A DNA stretch of 64,000 bases. Source: Fragilariopsis cylindrus CCMP1102 (taxonomy: Eukaryota > Bacillariophyta > Bacillariophyceae > Bacillariales > Bacillariaceae). The position numbers and the translations under genes were made by a program. The notes under the pieces were generated by a model. The model made no database searches and was not told the DNA's origin. It was given only the letters and a program-made list of their open reading frames with translations. The stretch covers positions 1-64,000 of the forward strand of contig FMBT01000472.1 in assembly GCA_900095095.1 (NCBI GenBank). Reading direction: 5' to 3'. Shown piece after piece: positions 42,629 through 52,650 of the stretch (positions are counted from its first letter, which is position 1; every line of letters starts with the position of its first letter).

Positions 42629-42903
42629 ATGGGTGAATTTATATCGCTTCTGTTTCTGTTTCTGTTTCTGATAATGCTGCTGCTGCTGCTTCTGATTTTA
42701 ATTGGTATTGTACTAGTTGTAAAACCGTGAGTAGTGATATTATCCGTACTACAAAAGCAATATAATAATATTAAAACGAATTTCAATGACCATCGCTCTG
42801 ATGATGATGATCGCGATCTCGATGACGGTAACGACGACGGCAACGACGACGGCAACAAAGAAGAAGAACTCGTCGTCTTCATCATTAAACTATGCATATT
42901 CAA
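41857..42903 (-). CDS. Plastid-targeted protein with a SAM domain apparently inside a partial FKBP domain
   Basis: A 348-residue protein. A hydrophobic segment at about 41-52 is followed by THGFTTS, an ASAFAP-like site, and a Ser/Arg-rich transit region. After an acidic stretch (poly-Asp near 124-133), LLKPGSTVRIEYVGRL (191-206) matches the start of an FKBP prolyl isomerase. An Asn/Asp run leads to a SAM-like domain at about 236-311 (SSWTTQDVLECWLKEQQGLY, EHNITGSILLDE, KKTIMAVKRLR). FKBP-like sequence resumes at GYIFDSSTTNPNLQPYQY (317-334), the IFDSS strand and bulge. The rest of the FKBP fold (the usual VI-GW helix and tyrosine-rich end) is absent; the chain stops after 14 more residues. 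Either a 3' exon is missed or the fold is cut short. Confidence 0.65.
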
Positions 42904-43839
42904 TAAATGATGATGTGTGATCAGAATCGAATCGAATTGAATTGAAGAATGTTCCTGGAGAGAGGAATGCTCCTGTCGCTCTCTATTTTGTTTGTTTGTT
43001 GGACTTGATTGTTTTTAATTGTGGTGTCAATGACGTCGTGTAATGTGTTAGTGACTCATTTGACTCAATTACATCACATCCGCTTTAGTACGCAGTAATG
43101 GTAGTAGTAAGTACTTCGTTAGTAAGATCTCCCAAACTCTGTTACTAGTACAGTCACCTTTGAGTCTTGGAAAAAAATCTAATACTGTAGTGCTTCTCCA
43201 CTTTCAATTTTTTTTTCATTTTAGAATTACTGTATTGACACTAACACACACATTCAGTCTTGGCATTTGAACATCGTCACAGTTGACATATGAACTTACA
43301 TACCGTCATACAGTACAGTACGCTGTCACTTGCACATTCTTGTTCTTTCCCGTCAATCGCGGCTTGAGAAAAGTAAGAAAGAAAGATACGACAGCAGACT
43401 GAGACAGACGAGCAACCTACTTCGTACCAACAATAGACCAAGTACTGTAGGGGCGAGAGAGTAGTACAGTAGAGAATCAGGAAGGTCAGGCCAGTCATCG
43501 TATACATACATACAGTACACATCGTAGTGTAGAAGGTGAAATCTGTCAGTCACGAACATCTAACACCAGAAGAAGAAGAATCATAACGAACTAGATACAA
43601 TAAGGGCAAATTATTGAAAGAACGAACGGATTTTCTCTAAATTCCATCGATCTTGCATGGGTGGGAAGGTAAAAAAAGATTTCACGTCGACGATAGATAA
43701 AAATTATAGTAACTATTGTAGTTGCTGTGACATCAATCGTCATTACTCATGACAATAAGAAGATACGAAGAGGTATTTTGTAATGATGCTATAGTAATAG
43801 TAGTAGTAGTAAAAAACTCTGGTCGGTCGTGATTTTGTT
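42904..43839. other. Intergenic region
   Basis: 5' flank of the FKBP/SAM gene and 3' flank of the repeat-type gene copy 2. A TAG trinucleotide run lies near 43795-43810. No gene is seen. Confidence 0.4.
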
Positions 43840-45122
43840 TCATAATTTTCTCTTTCGTTTCATGTTCGAAGACAACGTTCTTCTAACCAATATGTCATTG
43901 TTTCCATCATTCCGCTCATCGCCACCGTCACCATAATCATTGTCATCATCGTCTTCATCGTCTTCGTTGTTGTTGTTGTTGTTAAATCCCACCGCTTCCC
44001 CTGGTGTTGGTGTTGATGATAGTAATTTTACCAACACGTCTGGTTGTCTCCGTAACAAAAATATACACAATCTAAATGAATATTTTCGTCGATAGCTGCC
44101 ATTACTAATGCCTCTACAGTATTGATTGATGTATCATTATTGTCCGAAAAAGAAGAATAACTAGTAAGAGTATCTTCAATCACTGTCATTACTTCATCAC
44201 GAAGTTTTCTTTTTCTATGAAAAGCTATTTGGATTGGTGTTTCGCCATTTCGATTTTTCATGAATAGTAAACTAATTCCTTTCTTCTTTGGATAGTAACG
44301 AATTCCATATTCGAATACAGCATGAAATACTTGAGTGGAAGCCGTAATCGCGGCTTGATGAAGTGGAACATATCCAGACTCATCGGGACGAATCAATGCA
44401 ATTGGATACCATTCAACTAAAAACTGAAATCTTTTTCCTGGGAAAATAGATTGATCGCACATTCTCATCAATAGACCGTGAATATATATATCTTCTTTTC
44501 TGAAATGACCCATCTGTCTCAATTGTACCATTACATTAAGATGTGCGTCGTCGACGAGTTCATTGATTTCCCGACTAGCTACCATGGGGGTAGTAGATGA
44601 AATGAGTTGCAACATATTACCATATTCATCTCCAATCAATAACCCACCTCTCTCGTGTTCCTCAAACAAGTCAAACTCTATTGCTAACCGGACTACGAGA
44701 GGGACAAAAGATACGGCCTTTAAATTGCACTTCCCGATATTGTTTCCGGAGCGTGTGTAGGCTAGTAATTCAATTGGAAATACATTTAGTGTTGTACCAT
44801 AGTTATCGAGTTTTGTTCTTGATAATAGTTCAGGGAAAAATCTAAGAGCAGTTTCAATTTCAGCTTCTGTATCACGATTACTATCTAAACCAAAATAATC
44901 ATCAGCTTCGACGTCATCTTCGCAAAGCATATCATGGATATCATTTCCTAGATTCTTAAGAAATTGACGTGCTAATTCATTAATTTTATTTCTTGACCGC
45001 AATGAAAATTCACCCTTTCGTTGAAGGATTGGAATTAATTTATCTACAATAATTTCGTCATAATAATAATCGTCATGGTCGTCATCGCTATCGCTGCCGC
45101 TATCACTTTCACTGTCGTTCAT
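43840..45122 (-). CDS. Diatom ankyrin-like repeat protein, copy 2, with one frame break
   Basis: The main frame (45122-44028) encodes 364 residues: an acidic N-terminus, one KLIPILQRKGEF to NELARQFLKNLGND segment, and the body with FLVEWYPIALIRPDESGYVPLHQAA and GETPIQIAF, an ankyrin-like pattern. It lacks the Tudor-like start of copy 1. At about 44056 the frame shifts at a T run one base shorter than copy 1 requires; beyond it the other frame carries LLRRQPDVLVKLL and an acidic tail to 43840, matching copy 1. A one-base error in the T run would explain this. The family is multi-copy in diatoms, without known function; protein binding is the usual inference for such repeats. Confidence 0.6.
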
Positions 45123-45700
45123 ATTATTACTCCAGCTCTTTCCTCTTTATCTACTTCCTTCCGTTTATTGGCAGATAAAAACTAAAATAAAGCGATGTTC
45201 AGTCCACATTACACCAGTTCCGATAGCTGAATCGGGGGAGGGACATCACGTGATAATTTCGAGATTAAAAGGGGGTGCAAAAACTTTGTTCAGCTTGAAG
45301 CTACCGTATGACAGCCAAATACTTCGCGGGGGAGGAGCGAGAGGACAAAAACAAAAATGGGGGGTATCCTGAGCCCATGATCCCAGCACCTTCAACCTCT
45401 CCCTACTTCACATCACGACATCTCACTTCTTTCGAACAACGCTTGCTTGACTAAACATTGAACATGCCATTTACAATCTACAACTAGTTAAAAAAATAAA
45501 TAAATAAAAATCTTCCTCCTTTACGCCATCGTCCATCGCATCATCAAGTGACTGTTGTTCAAGTCAAAAGTAGTTGTTACGTACAAACAGCGGATCAACA
45601 AACAATTAAAGCAGAGAGAGAGAAAGAAAGAGTCCTGTTGTTTTATTTCGATACCAGCATTATCACTAGTAGATTCTGTTTCGATTCATCCTCAGCCATC
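45123..45700. promoter_or_regulatory. Head-to-head promoter region with a CACGTG box
   Basis: The two genes at each end point away from one another, so both promoters should lie here. A palindromic ATCACGTGAT containing a CACGTG G-box/E-box core is at about 45245-45254, about 120 bases upstream of the minus-strand start. bZIP and bHLH factors use such cores; its use here is inference. Confidence 0.35.
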
Positions 45701-47125
45701 ATGAATATCAAAACAGAAGCTGTTTCATCCAAAAACAATGCTCCAAGAATTCACGTAAAGAAAGAAGAAGAAGAAGAAGATCGCGATAATGATGACCACA
45801 ACAGCAACTATGATGGCACTGCTACTGGTACTGATACTGCTGGTAGAAGGAGTTGTGGGTTCGAACAAGTAAAAGCCAAGAAGGAGGAAGAAGAAGAAGA
45901 AAAGGAAGACGACAGCAACAACAACAATAATAATCCCGCAAGAATCAATAATTGCAGCAACGACAGAAAGAATAACAATGATAATGATAACGACGATTAT
46001 GCAGATTGGAAGGTTGGGAATTGGTGTTGGGTATTATCACCCTCTACTACTACTACGACAAATACAAATACAAATGCTACTGCCATCCCATCAACCACAT
46101 CCAGTAGTAGTAGTAGTAGAAGTAGCACAAGTACAAGTATTAGTAGCAAGAGAACCGCAGCATCAAGAAGTCACAACACGACGTCCGTCATTAAGAAGGA
46201 TACATCGAAAAGCAAGAAGACAAGATTATTACCTCCTCCTCCTCCTCCATCAAATAATAGTAGACACGCTACCACCGTCAAGCGAGAAGAAGAAGAAGAA
46301 GAAGAAGAAGATAGTGTATGTTACAATGATGAAGTTAATAACAAGGCTAATGACGATGATGATGATGTTGATGATGATGGATACGAATCATGGTCAGAAG
46401 GGAATTGGTGCTTGATCTTACCTACCAGTAGTAGTAGTAGTAGTAGTACTCGCACGGTTGCCAACACCAAATGCACAAAGAAGCAAAATAATCAATGGGA
46501 TGAAATGTTCCGACGACTTGTTTCCTACAGAAAACTACACAATTCTACGGTTGTTCCCCGCGATTATACAGCTGATCCGGAACTTGGTAACTGGGTACGC
46601 ACTCAGCGATGTAAACAATATCCAATATCAGATCATCGTGTGAATCTTTTAAATTCTATTGGATTTGTTTGGAATGCGCTAGATAATCAATGGGATGACA
46701 TGTTCCAGAGACTCGTTGCGTACAAAAACCAGCACAATGGATCAACGCTAGTTCCTAAAAAGTATAAAGCGGATACTCAACTTGGAAGATGGGTAAGTTG
46801 GCAACGACATAGCAAAATGATCTCAATACATCGAATTGAACGTCTTGAATCGATTGGCTTTGTTTGGACTGCAAGGTATGAAAATTGTGCACGTGTATTT
46901 GATGGGAAATGGATGGAGACGTATGACCGACTTGTGGCGTACAAGAAACAATATAAGTCAACTCATGTGCCACAAACTTACAGTGATGAAAATACTGATA
47001 TTCATCTTGGCTCATGGATTAAGACACAACGAATTGCGTACAAACAGGGAAAGTTACTGGAAAAGCGTAAGGACCTTCTAAATTCTATCGATTTTTCATG
47101 GGAAGGTAAGAGGGGACCACGATAA
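45701..47125 (+). CDS. HA-domain (helicase-associated repeat) protein, copy 2
   Basis: A 474-residue protein beginning MNIKTEAVSS; an open frame extends upstream to 45548 but is less protein-like and lacks a counterpart in copy 1, which likewise starts shortly before an MKTE motif. Two Y-x2-W-x2-GNWC motifs lie near 98-112 and 227-241, and three HA domains near 263-330, 328-395 and 403-474, each with W-x5-LVxYKxxxxST and LGxWV or LGRWV or LGSWI. SUMO-consensus-like IKTE, VKKE and VKRE sites flank acidic runs. The second HA domain has a one-residue insertion (HNGSTLVP). It is a paralogue of the gene at 5200-6918 and presumably nuclear and DNA-binding. Confidence 0.85.
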   Translation: MNIKTEAVSSKNNAPRIHVKKEEEEEDRDNDDHNSNYDGTATGTDTAGRRSCGFEQVKAKKEEEEEEKEDDSNNNNNNPARINNCSNDRKNNNDNDNDDYADWKVGNWCWVLSPSTTTTTNTNTNATAIPSTTSSSSSSRSSTSTSISSKRTAASRSHNTTSVIKKDTSKSKKTRLLPPPPPPSNNSRHATTVKREEEEEEEEDSVCYNDEVNNKANDDDDDVDDDGYESWSEGNWCLILPTSSSSSSSTRTVANTKCTKKQNNQWDEMFRRLVSYRKLHNSTVVPRDYTADPELGNWVRTQRCKQYPISDHRVNLLNSIGFVWNALDNQWDDMFQRLVAYKNQHNGSTLVPKKYKADTQLGRWVSWQRHSKMISIHRIERLESIGFVWTARYENCARVFDGKWMETYDRLVAYKKQYKSTHVPQTYSDENTDIHLGSWIKTQRIAYKQGKLLEKRKDLLNSIDFSWEGKRGPR

Positions 47126-47611
47126 CAAATAATATTTACTACACTTGCTAATGCATCAACCATCACTCACGACGAATTAACGGAACGAAGAAGTCTTTTG
47201 ACCGAAAATAGAATAATAATAAAAACCTCTCATAGATCGCGAATTCGAAGAAAGAAAAAATCATGTACATACCTAGCATGCATACGTGGTATAATTTTTT
47301 TCACTGTTCAGTTGGAATCTTGCGTACCCACTACCAGTAGATTTAAGACTGATATAATGGCTACTACTATAGACTAAATTCATGGTTTCAGATTTTTTTC
47401 CCCTCTAATACAATATGAGGCAACAAAGATCTAAATTTAATTTATTATAAAGCCGTATTTGCATTATTTGTCAAGCCCCTCGTCGTCATCCTCCTTCTAC
47501 TTAAACGATCATCAAGATAAAAAAGAAGAGAAGTTAAGGTAGTACAAAAATATGTGGTAGATGATACAGATTCCGTCTCTTTGCTACTCCTCGTTTCTAT
47601 GATTATTACTG
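47126..47611. other. Intergenic region between convergent genes
   Basis: 3' flanks of the HA copy 2 and SANT genes. AT-rich, no gene or clear repeat. Confidence 0.4.
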
Positions 47612-48700
47612 TTATTGTTGTTGTTTCTCAAGTAATTCTATCATCCGATGATGTGTTAAGCATTCAATTCTTGATTTGTCATCCACCTTATCTGCTATTA
47701 ATTTATATCGTTCTTTTTTGGGTACACCACTAAATTCTCTGTATGCTTTTTGAAATTGTTTTTCTTGTTTTGGTGTCCATATTTCTTTTTTTTCATTATC
47801 CAACCATGTGGGTTGGACAGCAGTATTCGTTTCAAGTTGTTGTCGTTTGGTGGCAGCATCCGATGCATGTTGTCTCCTGAGTCGCATAATTTCTGTACGT
47901 TGTGTTTCTGTAAATCCTGATAAATCACTACCACCATTTTCATTTCCACCGCTGGTTACCATTCTACGTATTCTAGTTTCATAATCATTACCTAATAATG
48001 TTGTTAATATTTCCTTTTGATAAAAATAGGATAATGTTAAACCAATAATAATAATTGATGTAAAAATACGATGTGACCATCTATCATATTTTTCATTCCG
48101 TTCTTTTTCTAATTTTGTCAATCGTTTTGTGTCACGAACATATGTATTCACTTTTTGAACAGCCTCATTATGATCACAATCATTACACTCTAATCGGTAC
48201 TGTTTTAATAAACGTTTCACATCATTCGATATTGGTCGTCCTTTTCTGGTATCAAATTTACTTATAGATTCACTTGTTAAATGTTCATCTGATTCCCATT
48301 GGTCACGTACACCTCTTTCATCTCTATGTCCCCGTCCTGCCTCAATTGTTTCTTTTGCAATTTCATCCGCTAATAATTCTTCTTCCGCTAGTAATAATGC
48401 ATTTGCATCTGCATCTGCATCTATTTTTGATTGTAATTCAGACGGACCAGCATCAGCACCGGAGTCTGAATTTTCTGGTATCACCACCTTCTTCGCCTTA
48501 TTACTACTCGACGCAGACTCAGACGCAGCCGTTGCTACGACTACTGGCAACAAGTACATCGAGGTACATAATAATATTACTCCTACCACCACGGAAATGA
48601 TCATCCGATAGGCAGTACACATACGATTCGGACGGCGAAAACGGTGTGTAGTATTAGCTTCCATCGTCATCATCTTTTGTTGTTGTTGTTGTTGTTGCAA
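47612..48700 (-). CDS. ER-type membrane protein with C-terminal SANT/Myb-like domain
   Basis: A 362-residue protein. A hydrophobic signal anchor lies at about 33-58 and a second membrane segment at about 211-228 (RIFTSIIIIGLTLSYFY). The region between is acidic and helical and includes a paired-Cys ECNDCDHNEAV stretch that resembles a J-protein-less helical domain. The C-terminus (306-352) is SANT-like: EIWTPKQEKQFQKAYREFSG, then KKERYKLIADKV and then HHRMIELL. ER membrane proteins with a SANT domain include DNAJC1 (ERdj1), but no J domain with HPD is visible here. The SANT domain would face the cytosol. Its function is unknown; a link to ribosomes or chaperones is conjecture. Confidence 0.7.
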   Translation of the reverse strand: MQQQQQQQKMMTMEANTTHRFRRPNRMCTAYRMIISVVVGVILLCTSMYLLPVVVATAASESASSSNKAKKVVIPENSDSGADAGPSELQSKIDADADANALLLAEEELLADEIAKETIEAGRGHRDERGVRDQWESDEHLTSESISKFDTRKGRPISNDVKRLLKQYRLECNDCDHNEAVQKVNTYVRDTKRLTKLEKERNEKYDRWSHRIFTSIIIIGLTLSYFYQKEILTTLLGNDYETRIRRMVTSGGNENGGSDLSGFTETQRTEIMRLRRQHASDAATKRQQLETNTAVQPTWLDNEKKEIWTPKQEKQFQKAYREFSGVPKKERYKLIADKVDDKSRIECLTHHRMIELLEKQQQ

Positions 48701-49285
48701 TTATTGTTTTTTGTTTGTTGTATGTTGTTGGTATGTTCTAATGTTCACATTTTAATCTTTTTTACATGAAAAAGCGTACCAAGTACAGAATTAGTTGTTT
48801 ACTCAACAATCACTCGTGACAACGAAAAGAACAATTTAAAAAATATATACTATTATAGTGTTTCACTTATAACATCGCACACGGATATCCGAGACCGAAA
48901 ATCATCTCAGCGGTAGAGACGACGGCCCTATACTATACGCGTGTGCGGGATATTAGACCTATACCCGTTTTAGTAGAACGTTTTTATAACTCCATGAGGA
49001 TAGGGTTCTATCTACACAGCGGTGCGGTAAACCTGATAAAAAAACAGCTGCAAAAGCGGTGCGTTGGCAGGTTGCGAAAACGAGGTCCTGCAATAGGAGC
49101 GCCTCGCATTCATCTGATGACACCACCATATTGACCAATTGCCAATGGTTCTAAGACACTTTTAGGGGAGATGGGCTTTTTGCTCAGGAAAGCATTTTAT
49201 TGAAAACATCAAAAACAGCAGTACAGATTGAATATCTGCCTGCACAAACAAACAAAAAACCCAACAAAATCCAATCATATCTTCG
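48701..49285. other. Intergenic region, relatively GC-rich in the middle
   Basis: Positions about 48880-49140 are less AT-rich than the flanks, and short stems could form, for example around GCGGGATATTAG and CTATACCCG. I could not match them to any known RNA family and report no RNA gene. Confidence 0.4.
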
Positions 49286-50158
49286 TCACAACCCACACTT
49301 TCGCCGAATCATATCCCACGAAAAACCCTGTTTCCCACACACCGCCTCACACTTTGACGCACCCACTCCCTCATTACACCCCATCGCCGACTGCTCCGCA
49401 CTAAACGCGGTAACCTCCCCCCCGCCCCCGCCCATAATCGTCGATCCTATAGCCGTATGAACACCACCAGCCACCTTCCCAAACCGCATTGTTGCTTTAT
49501 ACGCCGGGTTCACACCCACACTCGTTTGTTCTGCGGTCCACTCATTCCCCTTCGCATTGAGTGTGGCTAGAAAAAGAAAGGCATTTTCGGGGTTGGCACC
49601 AGTGGCGAATATTCCGTGGGGTGTTGATTTGGCGGAGCAGATGCATTCCTGGGCAACGGTAAATGATTCAGTGGTTGGTGCGGGTGAGGGGGTTTTGTTG
49701 TTGTTGGAAGAGGAGGGGGAGAGGGAGAGTTTGGTGCCGGTGACGGTGTAGCCACCGATGAAGGCGTCTATGTTGCGTTCGTAGGTTTTTGTTAGGTCGT
49801 TTGGGGTCAATTCTTTGGCGGAGGCGGTGTGGGATGAAAGTAGGTAAGGGAAGGTGTGACTCTGTTCGAGGACGATTGGAGATAGCCAGAGTGAGGCTGT
49901 TAGAAAACATGCTGCGACTGTTTTTTGGGAGATACTACTCCAGTCCTGTTTGTTGCTGTTTTTATTGTCGTCGGGTGCAGCAGATAAGGTAGAATATGCC
50001 TGTCGTCGTTGCAGATGATGATGTGGCTGCTTCCTAGTAGTTGATGATCGTTGTTTGGATGATGGAAGCGAAGAATAAGGAAACGATTGAACCACCGAGA
50101 GAGTGCATCCGAGAAGAAGAACCACTGCAATGGCAAATCGGTTGATGTGAAGCATCAT
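49286..50158 (-). CDS. Probable thylakoid-lumen protein, unknown
   Basis: A 290-residue protein with a tripartite leader: signal peptide at 1-25 ending VVQS-FPYSS (ASAFAP-like), a Ser/Lys/Arg-rich transit region to about 70, then a hydrophobic segment at about 79-98 and a TASA-KE site at 111-116 that fits thylakoid signal cleavage. The mature part has no domain I recognise; it includes DAFIGGYTVTG, TVAQECICSAK, and a Cys-containing end (CEAVCGKQGFSWDMIRRKC). GC content is clearly higher than in neighbouring genes. Lumenal location is inferred from the leader only. Confidence 0.75.
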   Translation of the reverse strand: MMLHINRFAIAVVLLLGCTLSVVQSFPYSSLPSSKQRSSTTRKQPHHHLQRRQAYSTLSAAPDDNKNSNKQDWSSISQKTVAACFLTASLWLSPIVLEQSHTFPYLLSSHTASAKELTPNDLTKTYERNIDAFIGGYTVTGTKLSLSPSSSNNNKTPSPAPTTESFTVAQECICSAKSTPHGIFATGANPENAFLFLATLNAKGNEWTAEQTSVGVNPAYKATMRFGKVAGGVHTAIGSTIMGGGGGEVTAFSAEQSAMGCNEGVGASKCEAVCGKQGFSWDMIRRKCGL

Positions 50159-50689
50159 ACTCTATTCAATTTCTTCGTTATTGGTAGGTAAGGAGAAGAG
50201 TGACGATGTTCGTTGGCCTAGCTATCAGATTCTAATCGATTTCAACTTGATGTTTATGCGTCTAAAAACGTAAAGTTGACAAACGTAAAAAAACTCCCAT
50301 CCTTTTGACTACTTGGATTAAAATAAAATTATGTGAAGAACTAACGATAGTCGAATAAAACTATTTAGAATGAGGCGTTGAGGTTGCCGTTTGGATAAAG
50401 TATGCATGTCAAAGGCATAATTGAATTAAAAATCTAACTTCTTCGAGAATTTTCCTCATACAGGAAATCATGTTATCTTCAGAGATTTCCATTAAATTTT
50501 TATTTATTTTTCGAACAGTATTCAGAGTATCGGAATGAAATGTATAATCAAGAATCCGTATTAGTATTATCATTAATGTTATCATTATCATTGTCATTAT
50601 CCTAGTCATAATTAACCTTGATTACTGACCTACTACCGCATCCTTTGTATATTCTCACGCTACTAGCTCTGACCATCAACCAACAGAAA
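50159..50689. other. Divergent intergenic region
   Basis: Between the lumen-protein gene (minus) and the single-pass surface protein (plus). A degenerate ATTATCATT run lies near 50565-50605. No gene is seen. Confidence 0.4.
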
Positions 50690-51586
50690 ATGAGATTGTC
50701 TTCAAGTATTCTTTCCGCCTCGGTATTTTTCACTGTCGTCGTCGGCAGCGGCGGTGGTGGTATTCCTTTTGCTACTGCTACTGCTGATAATAGTGGTGGT
50801 GGTGTATCTCGACCTGCATCATCATCATCCTTTTCTTCATCAATGCTTCGGGAGGTTGGTTCTAATAAACAACGAACTACGACGAACTATAATCATCATC
50901 ATCTTCAACAACGTATGTTGCAATCAGCAAAAACAAACAATGATAAGCGTGGAAGGATCGATGATGGGCGTGAAAGGATTGGAAGACCTATAGGATCGTT
51001 AGCTCGTGATCCTACGGTGATTTCTTCTTCTTCTACGTCCATGTCTATTGATGCTATGTTAAGTGGTGTCAATAATGAAAATGTAGAAAACAACAATACA
51101 ATTAGTAAGACGAAGAAAACTATCACGTATGTAGCAAGTACCATCGGTGCAATTATTGCACTAGTGTTATTGATTGGACTTGGATTATTCGTTAGACGAC
51201 GACGACGTCGAAATAGGGAATATAAACAAAATCCATTAGCAGAACAAAATTCAGATGATGTAATTGATACGTCCGATGATGACGAGGAGGAAGTAAGAAG
51301 ACGTAATGAATACGAAGAGAATGTGGAAGTTGGTGATTCATCATATGATGGTCGGTATGGTGCATGTAGTCGGTATAGTAGTCATACCGATGATACATCT
51401 ACGATTGCTACTACCACTACTAAGCCAACAAAAATAACGGTAGTAGTACCAACAGCAGATAACAAAACCAACAAGAGGAAAGAGGAAAGGAAAGAAACAC
51501 AAGATAGTAGTTGGTTTGGATGGGCATTAGGATCGATAGCAGAGGATAAACCAAGTGGCAATAATGATACGTACGGTGAAATCTAA
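50690..51586 (+). CDS. Single-pass surface protein, unknown
   Basis: A 298-residue protein if started at MRLSSSILSASVFFTVVVG, which places a signal peptide at the N-terminus; an upstream Met at 50618 would bury it. A Ser/Asn/Arg-rich ectodomain is followed by a transmembrane helix at about 143-166 (TYVASTIGAIIALVLLIGLGLFV), a basic RRRRRRNREY stop-transfer and an acidic cytoplasmic tail that ends with SSWFGWALGSIAEDK. The architecture parallels the larger surface protein at 36908-39853, but direct similarity is limited to the membrane region. The role is unknown. Confidence 0.7.
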   Translation: MRLSSSILSASVFFTVVVGSGGGGIPFATATADNSGGGVSRPASSSSFSSSMLREVGSNKQRTTTNYNHHHLQQRMLQSAKTNNDKRGRIDDGRERIGRPIGSLARDPTVISSSSTSMSIDAMLSGVNNENVENNNTISKTKKTITYVASTIGAIIALVLLIGLGLFVRRRRRRNREYKQNPLAEQNSDDVIDTSDDDEEEVRRRNEYEENVEVGDSSYDGRYGACSRYSSHTDDTSTIATTTTKPTKITVVVPTADNKTNKRKEERKETQDSSWFGWALGSIAEDKPSGNNDTYGEI

Positions 51587-51915
51587 ACAAATTCATATTC
51601 AATTTCAATTTCAATTACAATTTCAATTTCAATTCGTTGAGAAAGACTATAATGACAGTGGTGCAAAGCATGTATATAGATCTAACGAATTGAAAAAAAG
51701 AAATCATGAAATACAACAACAACAACAACAACAAAATTGTAACGAGGGTACTGGATGAGAAAGTCGAGTAATAATGCTCGTCTAGATTGTTCATCCTATC
51801 TCTACTCTCTGTATATATAAACAGTTTCATAAATAAATCTATAGTAATAAAAGCAAGTACAAAAATTAATTGTTATCTACATTTTGTTTGTCGTAACCAT
51901 GCAACTTTTGAGTTT
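51587..51915. other. Intergenic region with a short repeat
   Basis: Between convergent genes. A TTTCAA hexamer repeats about six times at 51598-51633. No gene is seen. Confidence 0.5.
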
Positions 51916-52650
51916 TTATTTATCAGTGTCGTTGCCATTGCCGTGCCCTTCGTCTTCTTCCTTTTCCTCATCTATAATTGCAAGTACTTCCATCAAGTAG
52001 GAACATCTCCTATTTTTTACCACTAACATTGAGTCGCTTATTTCCCGCCTAAAATCACGATGTTTGTATTTATCATTGTCACTACCATTGTTGTGTCCTT
52101 CATTTTCGTCATCATCGTCTTCTTCTTCCTCCTCCTCTTCTTCTTCTTCTTCTTCTATATCGCTCATTTCCCGCCTGAAATCACGATGTTCTTGTTCTTT
52201 CCTACACGTATTAGCTACTATCAACATCGAATCCCTCATTTCCCGCTTGAGATCATCTTTACTTGTATTAATGCTATTATTATTATGAGTGCCATGATTG
52301 GCATCCCATTGATCCTTTTGTTTCTTAATATCTTCCATTCGACGAAATACCTCTGGACGTGCTACTGCGAGAATTTTTGCATTGTCGCTTACAAGAGCAA
52401 CGGAAAGATGACTGGTACCAACATCAGCATTACTAGGAGCAGTGATGATATCAACAATAAGTTTACCCTTTGCATTCAAACTAAAGATAATACCATCATC
52501 ATCGTCGTCTGGTACAGGTATCTGCCAACAATCACCATCATTGTCATCAATAATGTCTACAGATTCATCGCTATCGCTATCGTTATCGGAATTGTTTCCT
52601 TCTATCGATACCAATGTATTACGAAGTAAATCTTGCATGAAAAAATCCAT
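51916..52650 (-). CDS. Acidic coiled protein with repeated HRDFRRE motif, unknown
   Basis: A 244-residue protein if started at MDFFMQDLLRN; a Met 28 codons upstream is possible. The N-terminal half is acidic, then DGIIFSLNAKGKLIVDIITAP and VALVSDNAKILAVARPEVF suggest a small beta domain. The C-terminal half carries three related helical segments (LKREMRDSMLIVANTCR, HRDFRREMSD, HRDFRREISDSMLVVKNRRC) separated by a long Glu/Asp run, which looks like partial internal duplication. No domain is recognised. Confidence 0.55.
   Translation of the reverse strand: MDFFMQDLLRNTLVSIEGNNSDNDSDSDESVDIIDDNDGDCWQIPVPDDDDDGIIFSLNAKGKLIVDIITAPSNADVGTSHLSVALVSDNAKILAVARPEVFRRMEDIKKQKDQWDANHGTHNNNSINTSKDDLKREMRDSMLIVANTCRKEQEHRDFRREMSDIEEEEEEEEEEEEDDDDENEGHNNGSDNDKYKHRDFRREISDSMLVVKNRRCSYLMEVLAIIDEEKEEDEGHGNGNDTDK

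Noticed and set aside
48880-49140. Possible structured non-coding RNA
   Set aside because: The segment is less AT-rich and short stems can be drawn, but it matches no snRNA, SRP, RNase P, 5S or tRNA signature I know, and has no clear promoter.
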